DNA of 64,000 nt from Calamus simplicifolius. Taxonomy: Eukaryota > Streptophyta > Magnoliopsida > Arecales > Arecaceae. The notes under the pieces were generated by a model. It saw nothing but the letters and a program-made list of their open reading frames with translations, was not told the origin of the DNA and did no database searches. The translations under genes and the position numbers were made by a program. This document shows positions 56,458 to 64,000 of the stretch, in pieces; the stretch's first letter is position 1, and each line of letters starts with the position of its first letter. The stretch is taken from assembly GCA_900491605.1 (NCBI GenBank), contig UESW01005082.1:103897-167896 (forward strand), written 5' to 3'.

Positions 56458-58067
56458 GTTCAATTTTAGATACAAATGCTAAGTTATGCAAGCATCTCTA
56501 AATGATGACCTAGTTCTAACTCCTTGAGAAGGATCACCAATAATTAGATCTTTGGGGTGACTAAGAACATACCTCCAACCTCTTTCTAATTCATCATTAC
56601 CTTGTGAGGCTTCAGGTAGGTCAGCATTCGCTTCTCTATTTCCCTCTTGTGTATTTGTGTCGTTCTTATCCTTCAGTGTGATGTCCTTGAATTGATCTTC
56701 AATGTCATCGGCATCATTTATACCTTTTTCCTTCCTTGATGAAAGATCATTAGATTCATCAAAGATAACATGAATTGATTCTTCAACTACTAAAGTTTTT
56801 TTGTTGAATATTCTAAAAGCTCTACTATGTAAAGAATATCCGAGAAAAATTTCTTCATCAGACTTAGCATCAAATTTATCAAGGTTTAATTTTTCATTAT
56901 TTAATACAAAACATCGGCATCCAAAAATATGAAAGTAACTTATATTAGGCTTTCTTCCTTTCCAAAGTTCATATGGAGTCTTTTTCAAAACAGGTATGAT
57001 TAATGCACGATTTAAAATATAACATGCAGTGTTAATAGCTTTTGCCCAAAATATTTTGGAAGATTGCTTTCACACAACATGGTACGTGCCATTTCCTCTA
57101 ATGTTCTATTCTTTCTTTCAACTACTCCATTTTGTTGTGGTATTCTTGGTGCAGAAAAATTATGTTCAATTCCATTTTCATTACAAAATTCTTCAAAAGA
57201 TTTGTTTTCAAATTCTTTTCCATGATCACTTTGTATCGACAAAACAGAAGAATTCTTTTCATTTGTAATTCTTTTGAATAATTTTTGAAATATTGAAAAC
57301 GCTTCATCTTTACTAGATAGAAATAAAACCCATGTAAAGCGAGAGAAATCATCAATAACAACAAAACCGTATCTTTTTCCTCCTAGACTAGTTGTTCTTG
57401 TAGGACCGAATAAATCCATATGCAAGAGATCCAAAGGTCTAGTGGTTGAAACTAAATTCTTTGATTTAAAAGAAACTCTGGTTTATTTTCCAAATTGACA
57501 AGCATTACAAATTTTATCTTTTTCAAAAACAAGTTTCGGCAAACCATGTACTAAATCCTTCTTAATTAATTTAGATAGTAAATACATGCTTGCATGAGCT
57601 AACCTACGATGCCATAACCAACTATTATCAGTTTTATTATTTGTAGCAACTAGGCAATCAATATTTTGATCATGCAAATTGTTTAAATTAACAATGTATA
57701 CATTACCATGCCTATGACCAACAAATTTTATGTTTTTATTAGCAGAATTTTTAACAATGCATAGAGATGATTTAAAAGTTACATTAAATCCTTTGTCACA
57801 TAATTGACTAATGCTAAGTAAATTGTGTTTCAGTCCTTTCACAAGCGAAACATTATCAATATAAGTATGAGGTGTGATACCTATTTTTCCAATGCCAATT
57901 ATTTTTCCTTGGCCATTATCACCGAAAGTAACAACACCTCCATCTTTTTCTTCTAAAGTGATAAATTGCGATTCATCACCGGTCATGTGTCTTGAGCACC
58001 CGCTATCCAAGTACCATTGTCTTTTAATTGCTCAGGTTGCAAGACACACCTGCATACATAATTTCAA
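56453..58067 (-). pseudogene. pol: Sirevirus Pol, B1, protease and integrase part
   Basis: On the minus strand the frame overlaps the gag stop as TTGA (58067-58064). A TGA lies near 58033, then protease DSGCSRHMTG from 58007 and the GAG-pre-integrase zinc region (LWHRRLAHAS near 57615; CNACQFGK ending 57486). The in-frame TAA at 57485-57483 follows; the same frame then continues open to 57012 with the integrase core (LHMDLFGPTRT, SDHGKEFE, NGVVERKNR). A frameshift near 57040 leads to 56988-56479 (TPYELWKGRKPN onward). Between 58010 and 57012 the TAA is the only break. The solo LTR then interrupts pol. Confidence 0.9.
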
Positions 58068-59626
58068 TTTTTGTTTTTAGGTACCCAAGCTTTCTTGGGT
58101 CCTTTAGGGTTAGTCAAGATGGTTCCTTTTGAAACCCATATTTTTCTTATCTTTTGTGTTTGACAAATATAGGCTTTGTGTCCAATTTTTCCACATTTAA
58201 AACATGTAATTTTAATAGAATCATCAGCATGCTCATAAATATTTTTCAAAACTTTTTGTCTTTCAAAAGTATTGTATCCAAGATCAGCTCTATTGTAAAC
58301 AGCTCTTTGACTATTTAAAAACATTTCTAATTTTTCTAAACTTAGACTAAATCTATCAATAATTGGTTTTAATTTATCCACTTCATTTTTTAAATCTTGG
58401 TTTTCCTTTAACAATGATTCATTATCCTTTGAAATTCTTTATTTTTCAAGAGTAAGATTTTTGATTTCATTTTTCAATTCTTTGCTTTTTGAACTTAAAT
58501 TTGCAAAATCATCAATAAGTTCATAAAATGCGCATTGTAATTCATCAAAGGTAAAGTCATCTAAAAAGTTAGGGCTTACCTTATCATTATCAGCCATGAA
58601 GCAAATATTTGCAACTTCAGTTTTCTCTTCATCTTCTGAACTTGTTGCTTCACTGTCGCTCCAAGTAGCCATCATTGCCTTTTTCTTTGTTTTTTAGATC
58701 CTTTCTTTTATAGTGGACAATCTGGTATGATCTGTCTAGGCTTCTTGCACTCATATCATGTAGGAGGTTCACTCTTTTTCTTATCTTTGCTATGGTCTCC
58801 TTTGACAAATTGTTTTCTTTTTTCAAATTTCTTTCTCTTCATGAACCTTTGAAATTTTTTGAAATAAGTGACATTTCATCATCTTTCTCACTGTCACTAG
58901 TGGTTTCTTCACTTTCATCTTCTTGAGTTACACTCTTCAAAGCCATAGTCCTTTTCTTCTTTGATTCATCTTCATCGATATGTTGTCATTGCTGAAGCTC
59001 ATAAGTCATCAAAGAACCGACCAACTCTTTAAGTGATAAAGTGTTGAGATCTTTTGCTTCTTGAATTGCAGTGACTTTTGCTTCCTATGTCCTAGGTAAA
59101 GATCTTAAGATTTTTCTAACAAGATCACTGTTAGCATAAGATTTTTCAAGACTTTTCAATCCATTAATAATGTCAGTAAATCTTGTAAACATATCAGTAA
59201 TATTTTCAGCAGGATCCATCTTAAATAATTTATACTTATGAACAAGCATATTTATTTTGGATTCCTTGACTTGATTTGTACCCTCATGGTGACTTTAAGT
59301 TTATCCCAGATTTTCTTAGCAGACATACAAGTAGATATGCGATTAAACTCATTTGCATCAAGAGAGCAATAAAGATCATTCATAGCCTTAGCATTTAATT
59401 GAGCTAATTTCTTGTCTTGCTCATCCCATTCAGATTCAGGCTTTGCAATATTAATATTTTCAATCATAATAGTGGGTGTGTGTGGTCCATTAATTATGAT
59501 TCCCCATAAATCATAATCTAGTGCTTGAATAAAGATTTTCATTCGTGCTTTCCAATATGTGTAATTTGTTCCATTGAACAAAGGTGGTATGTTAGTTGAT
59601 TGTCCTTCGGTCAACATAGAACTCAT
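58064..59626 (-). pseudogene. gag: Sirevirus Gag, B1 (broken)
   Basis: Begins MSSMLTEGQSTNIPPLFNGT at 59626; open to about 59270, where a frameshift follows. The copia gag domain continues in another frame to about 58900. The first zinc knuckle is degraded (YECKKPRQIIPDC near 58755). A Lys/Asn/Leu coiled-coil-like stretch spans 58675-58300. The second knuckle is intact (CFKCGKIGHKAYIC near 58200). The frame ends AWVPKNKN and TGA 58066-58064, overlapping the pol frame. Several stops lie between 59080 and 58690. Confidence 0.87.
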
Positions 59627-59687
59627 TTGGATTACTACTGATCTTTGGCTCCAAGCTAATCAAAGCTATAGAAATCAAGAGCACTCT

Positions 59688-59701
59688 GCTCTGGTACCAC
59701 T
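59688..59701 (-). promoter_or_regulatory. Primer-binding site of B1
   Basis: On the minus strand AGTGGTACCAGAGC follows the LTR end GGGTAACA. It matches TGGTATCAGAGC with one T to C change, so an initiator-Met-type primer is likely. Confidence 0.8.
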
Positions 59702-60434
59702 TGTTACCCAGATGTAGCAACCCAAGAGGGGGTTGAATTGGGTTATTAAAAAAAAAATTGATTACTATGCAAGTATGTGCTTAAACCCTAATTTTGATTT
59801 GCAGCAGTGTAGTGGAGTGCACATAATGATAACAGTAGAGAATCAAACAATCACAAACACATAGAAGTTTATAGTGGTTCGATGCCAAACTCAGCACCTA
59901 CATCCACTTCCCAAAACCTTTGGGAATTCAACTAATCATATCACAACGATTACAATCTCTAGCCAAACCAGGCTAGCCCTCTTGTTTATACGGCACAAGG
60001 AAGCCAAAAACCCCTAGCCACACCAGGCTAGTCCTCTTGTTTCACGACATAAGGAAGCCAAATCCCCTAGCCAAACCTAGGCTAGTCCTCTTGTTTCAAG
60101 ACACAAGGAAGCCCAAAATCAGGGTTAACACTAACCCTTTTACAAAAACGATCAAGGAATGATAAAGAGAAGCTCCCACAATGAGCAAATATTCAGAGTA
60201 TACTTTACAATTTTTGAAGCAATAAACTCAGCAATAAATAAACGAGATCGAAGTAGCTGAAGTCTTAATTGCTTGAAAAGCTTCAAATATCCAGACGACT
60301 TTTTGGAGCAATGAATGAACTTGAATACACAGCAACAACCACTCAACAATATGCAATATAAGCTCTTTTCTTGGATTTTTTTTCTCTTTAAAAACTCTTT
60401 TTCAGAATCATCATGGTGTGCTTCAAATCCCACC

Positions 60435-60442
60435 TTTTTATA
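60435..60442 (-). promoter_or_regulatory. TATA box of B1 5' LTR
   Basis: Minus-strand TATAAAAA, same context as in the 3' LTR; drives B1 transcription leftwards. Confidence 0.62.
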
Positions 60443-60734
60443 ATCATCCAACAAGAAAATATCCGTTAGATACATTAGGAACAAATGGAAATAAAAATGG
60501 AAAGAAAATATAACCATTATAAATGTTTCCCTTAAGCATTGAATGCTGATCTCCATTTGAGGAAGGAAGAGCATTGCAAATATTCAAAAACCAAAAGTTA
60601 AATGTAGCTTAAAATAGCAATAGAGAGAGAGAAAGAGGGAAAGAGCAGCTTAAGAACTCAGGCAGCAGTTGACTGAAAAAATAACTTCAGGCAGCTGAAG
60701 ATGTCAATGCATTCGGTGAAGAGATAAGAAAGTA

Positions 60735-61680
60735 ACCTCAGCTAGCTAGTCAGCTAGCTAACAAGAGAGGCCACAGCAAATAAATCATCCAAGGCAGCAC
60801 GTTAGTTAACTAAAATGGTTGCTAGTTAGCTCTCCAGCTAACTAACAGCAAAAGCAAACGCCATGAGAAAAAGGTGCAGAACTCTTAGTTAGCTCACCAG
60901 CTAACTAATCAATCGATAGTTAGCTCTCCAGCTAACTAACAGGCAAATTAAAAAGTTAGAAGAAAGAGCCGTGCATTGCCAGTTAGCTTTCCAGCTAACT
61001 AAAATTTTAAAGCTCTCGGCTGCAGGAATAACAGGAGACGTGGAGTTAGCTCAACAGTTAGCTAAATGATAGCCAGTTAGCTCACTAGCTAACTAATTTC
61101 AAAAACAGCATAGATACCCCAGCTTAGTTAGCTCTCCAGTTAACTAACAAAAAGATAGCTAGCTTTCCAGTTAGCTAAGCAGAGAAAACAAATGGCCAGA
61201 GAGAGAGGGAGTTAGCTCCTCAGCTAACTAAATTTTCAAACCTCATGGCCACAAGCTTACCTGTGAAAAATAGTTAACTAACCAGTTAGCTCCAGGATAA
61301 AATAGTTAGCTAAGCAGTTAGCTAAAGGAATCGCCAGCTAGCTAGAAGGTCTGGCAGTTAGCTCAACAGTTAACTAGAATTTAAGACTATTCGGCCAGGT
61401 AACTGGAGTTAGCTAAAACGAATTCCAGTTAGCTAACAGGGCACCACAAGCTAGCTAACCAGCTAACTAGAATAAGAGGGTGTTCGGCCAACATACTGAG
61501 ATGACCAAATTAGTTAGCTGAAGAAACTCTAGCTAGCTAACAAGCTAGCTAACCAGCTAGCTAAAATACAAGAACGTTCAGCCAAGCACTGTGAATGTTT
61601 CCCAGTTAGCTGAAAGTCATGCCAGCTAGCTAAATGGAATAATAAGCTAGCTAACCAGTTAACTCCCAAGCTAATAAAAA
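60735..61680 (-). repeat. AGTTAGCT/AGCTAACT palindrome array, B1 5' LTR U3
   Basis: The same array as at 50060-51000, in the same order, with scattered single-base differences that break or restore individual arms. Confidence 0.92.
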
Positions 61681-61825
61681 ATATTCAAAGCAAATTAAAT
61701 GAAGTACTTTCTTACCAATGAAATTTTGCACAAAGATACTTACTTGTAAGGCGACCGAACTTTTCGTATCAAGCTTAGAATTGCCTAAATGTTTTGTAAT
61801 CATCAAAATCAATCTGGGGTCAACA

Positions 61826-61830
61826 GATTG
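61826..61830 (+). repeat. Target-site duplication of B1, right
   Basis: GATTG, identical to 49032-49036. Confidence 0.95.
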
Positions 61831-62563
61831 TACATTACTGGTCAACCAGTAAATTTGTCCGGGATGATAATTAGTTATATGGCAGAGGCAGCTACAAAGA
61901 AAAGATCTACACTGTCATATGGTATGGTTCTCACACTGGTGCTCAGAAGCCAAGGTGTAAAGATAATGGAGAAAGAACCACAAAGAAATCTCAGATATAC
62001 TGACTACTACAGCATCTTCACTATTCATAGAATGGGCTTCAGGAAAGTTAATGGCCAGTGGCAAAGGAGAGGACAAGAAGCCAGAATTGAGGAGGCCAGA
62101 GATGAGGATGTCCCTGGACCATCTACTGTTGGACCATCAGTTGCGGGACCATCTGTTGCTGGACCAAGCACTTCTTCACCCCCTCAGGTGGCATCGGGTT
62201 TGTTTGCTGAGTCAGTAGGCTTTTCAGAGAGGCAGCTTGATCAACTCAGGGCCTTATTGACTGAGCATGATTCAGAGATGAGAGATGAGATGAGGCAGCT
62301 CTCTGCTAAGCTTGACATGATTGCATCTTCATTGGACAGATCTGTGGATACCCTATCCTCTGAGCTTTACAAGATTTTTGAAGGGCTAGAAGGGATCACA
62401 GATGGATCTAGAGCTTACCTTGATGCCACTGGACAACTAAAAAGGGATATAGATTTTGCTATTACTCAGATTGAGGGATGTCTTGAAGGCTTCAAGCGAT
62501 CACAGAAAGATGAGATTATGAAATTAATAGGTCATCTGAAGAGAATTATCTACAAACATACTT
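61831..62563 (+). pseudogene. Sirevirus env-like ORF, A3, second part
   Basis: Continues the gene cut at 49036. From about 61838 the frame is open for some 240 residues to TGA 62561-62563: SGMIISYMAEAATKKRSTLS, then TDYYSIFTIHRMGFRKVNGQ, a Pro/Ser/Val linker with GPSVAGPS repeats (62120-62200), and a coiled-coil-like tail from 62220 (FSERQLDQLRALLTEHDSEM onward). One base appears missing beside the insertion site relative to A1 and A2. This is the longest intact C-terminal half of the ORF in the window. Confidence 0.82.
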
Positions 62564-63203
62564 GATTGACCTTCTACTTCCTATATTGATGCCTATCCAA
62601 GCCAACTTAAGTCAAATCCCAATTAGCCTTTAAGATCCTGTCAAATCAAAATTTAGCTTTTATGTTATTTTGATAGCTTGTACTTAGGACATTTACTATT
62701 TTGTATCTTGGTACATGATGTAATGCAATGTTTTGATGTAATGAAACACTGTTTGAATGAATGATACAATGTTTGATACAATGATGATTGCAATGAATGA
62801 TATCTATTCTTCAATTTTTCTGAATTTGAATATCACTTTAAAATTCTTTATACAATTATTTTTCACCTTTTTGTTGATGACAAAAAAGGAGGAGAAAAGA
62901 AGAATTGTATATGTATAAGAGAGAAAAAATGGTATCATGCATAAGGGAGAGAGAGAATGAGAATTTAAATATATTCAATCTAAAAGAAATATGCATAAAG
63001 AAATGGGGAGTTATATTATGCAGGGGGAGCATAATTTTTATTTGATACAGTTCTTGTTGATCATTATTGATCAATTTTGCTTATTTTGAAACTGTGGCTT
63101 ATTTTTTAAATTGAACAAATTTAAAGTCTTGATAAAGTTTACAATGCTTATGAATTCTAATGCATATACTCAAAGTTTTTGTCATCATCAAAAAGGGGGA
63201 GAT
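62564..63203 (+). other. 3' untranslated region of A3 with purine tracts
   Basis: No gene. Tracts TGGGGAG (63004) and CAGGGGGAGC (63021) precede the polypurine tract AAAAAGGGGGAGAT at 63190-63203, which abuts the 3' LTR. ATGATGTAATG-type short repeats lie near 62715-62790. Confidence 0.78.
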
Positions 63204-64000
63204 TGTTGACCCAATTATTAATTTTGATGATAAACAAAACTATTTGAGTATAACTCATGAAGTTACTAATGATTTTGATTAAGTGTTTCAGTTTATAACT
63301 TGTTTAAATGATCAAAATCTTGAGAGAAAGCAAGTTCGGAGCTTAATTCTAATGTCAAGGTAAGATTGCAGACATTAGAGTCGACACCTAGAATCACAGA
63401 GTCGACTCTGAAAAATGGCACGGATTAGAGTCGACACCTGGAACCTGCAGAGTCGACCGCAGCAGAAAAATAGAGAGATGGTTTTTCGGGTCTCAAATTA
63501 GAGTCGACACTTGAGGAGTTAGAGTCGACTCCAGAAGAAAAATGTGTCGACCCCAGAAAAGTTAGAGCAAACTCCAAATCGGGCTGTTTTGAGGATTTCA
63601 AGTTAGAGTCGACCCCAGGAAAGTCAGAGCCGACTCTAGACTGTCAGAAATGACTTTCAGATGTGTCAGAACGTCTCTAAACCTTACTTTTTATTTTAAA
63701 TCTCAACGGCTATTACCTTATTTGTTCCTAACTTTTCTTTCATTTTGATTCTAACGGATAGTTTTCATCTATTCTTAGTTTTGGAAGGATCTATAAGAGC
63801 ATGAGGGATGTGACCGTTTAAAAGATGAGGAAAAAAAATAGAGAAGAAAAAGAAGAAAAAAATCCAAGAGAAAATCAGAGGGAAAAAATCAAAAGGAAAG
63901 ATCGTATTAATTCCCTAAGAGAAAAGAGAGAATCCCTAGTCTTCACTTTCATTTTGAAGAGATTTCTAAGTTTGAAGAAGCAAACAAGCAAGCCCTAGTT
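63204..64000 (+). repeat. 3' LTR of A3, partial
   Basis: The first 797 bp of the LTR, matching 41765 onward. The window ends inside it. The motif cluster is at 63375-63660, with the palindrome GAGTCGACTC near 63400 and 63524, and TATAAG at 63792. Confidence 0.95.
63792..63797 (+). promoter_or_regulatory. TATA-like box of A3 3' LTR
   Basis: TATAAG, same context as 42349-42354. Confidence 0.5.

Larger units (their letters stand above)
49037..61825 (-). mobile_element. Sirevirus-type Ty1/copia element B1, different LTR family
   Basis: A 12,789-bp minus-strand element: 5' LTR at right (59702-61825), primer site, gag, pol, env-like, purine tract, 3' LTR at left (49037-51156), bounded by GATTG duplications. 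A 1385-bp solo LTR lies in its pol. LTRs (about 2.12 kb) are longer than family A and carry a different palindrome array, yet the proteins are clearly homologous. LTR divergence is about 4% over ~170 bp by eye. It must be younger than A3, which it interrupts. Confidence 0.95.
59702..61825 (-). repeat. 5' LTR of B1
   Basis: 2124 bp, homologous to 49037-51156 along its length. TATA box at 60435-60442; palindrome array 60735-61680 in U3. Confidence 0.95.
23306..64000 (+). mobile_element. Tat/Retand-like Ty3/gypsy element, split by nested insertions
   Basis: Visible native parts are 23306-27564, 38015-41764 and presumably sequence right of the window. Order: 5' LTR, primer site, gag, protease, RT, (A2 insertion), RNase H, an additional RNase H, integrase, 76-bp tandem repeats, antisense ORF, (A3 insertion). 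The second RNase H before integrase, the lack of a chromodomain, tandem repeats after integrase and an antisense 3' ORF fit the Tat branch. It is the oldest layer of the nest. The 3' LTR is not seen. Confidence 0.85.
41765..64000 (+). mobile_element. Sirevirus-type Ty1/copia element A3, split by B1
   Basis: Native parts are 41765-49036 and 61831-64000 (one GATTG copy belongs to B1's duplication). It has 5' LTR, Met-type primer site, gag, pol, spacer motifs, an env-like gene cut by B1, purine tracts, and the first ~800 bp of the 3' LTR. The two LTRs differ at about 3% over the first ~185 bp by eye, lower than A2. Pol keeps long open stretches, so this is the youngest-looking family-A copy. Confidence 0.93.

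Noticed and set aside
60735..61680. CRISPR-like or transposon-end inverted repeats from the AGCT words
   Set aside because: Spacing is irregular and the words lie wholly inside paired LTRs.
1..64000. Endogenous pararetrovirus (caulimovirus) or other viral insertion
   Set aside because: All RT segments seen sit in LTR elements with integrase, primer sites and LTRs, or in LINEs; no movement protein or viral coat signature.

Overview
This is repeat-dense nuclear DNA from a flowering plant, possibly a monocot (a weak impression). I see no host gene. Nearly all recognisable coding sequence belongs to retrotransposons: Ty1/copia elements of the Sirevirus type, Ty3/gypsy elements (Athila-like, Tat/Retand-like and chromovirus-like), two LINE fragments and a miniature LTR (TRIM-like) element. 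Most reading frames carry stops or frameshifts, many of them TGG to TGA or CAA/CAG to TAA/TAG. That pattern is expected from deamination of methylated cytosine in silenced DNA.

Layout. 1-4764: the 5' part of a minus-strand Athila-like gypsy element (LTR, tRNA-Asp primer site, leader, gag, start of pol), which appears to have inserted into the 5' LTR of the next element. 4765-14541: Sirevirus A1 (LTR, gag, pol, env-like, LTR), heavily decayed. 14542-23305: older mosaic of AT-rich DNA, a 200-bp LTR, a LINE 3' end with poly(A), a chromovirus-like LTR and RNase H remnant, a TRIM-like element, a second LINE remnant and a microsatellite. 23306 to the right edge: a plus-strand Tat-like gypsy element split by two Sireviruses. 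A2 (27565-38009, target duplication GAAGG) lies between its RT and RNase H. A3 (41765 to beyond 64000) lies in its antisense ORF. A3 is split in its env-like gene by a minus-strand Sirevirus of another LTR family, B1 (49037-61825, duplication GATTG). B1 carries a solo family-A LTR in pol (55068-56452, duplication TTTAG). The nesting fixes the order of insertion: Tat, then A3, then B1, then the element that left the solo LTR.

How the parts work. Each Sirevirus has an LTR promoter with a TATA box, an initiator-Met tRNA primer site, gag with two zinc knuckles, pol (protease, integrase, reverse transcriptase, RNase H), a third env-like coiled-coil ORF, and several purine tracts before the 3' LTR. 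Three patterns recur. First, gag ends in a TGA that overlaps the -1 pol frame as NTGA in all four Sireviruses, and as ATGA in the Athila-like element. Second, an in-frame TAA occurs (or is inferred) at the same codon, just after the integrase zinc motif, in all four Sireviruses of both LTR families. Third, short palindromes are clustered in the LTR U3: GAGTCGACTC in family A, TTAGCTAA-like in family B. In family A the same motif also fills the pol/env-like spacer. These are the observations most worth following up.
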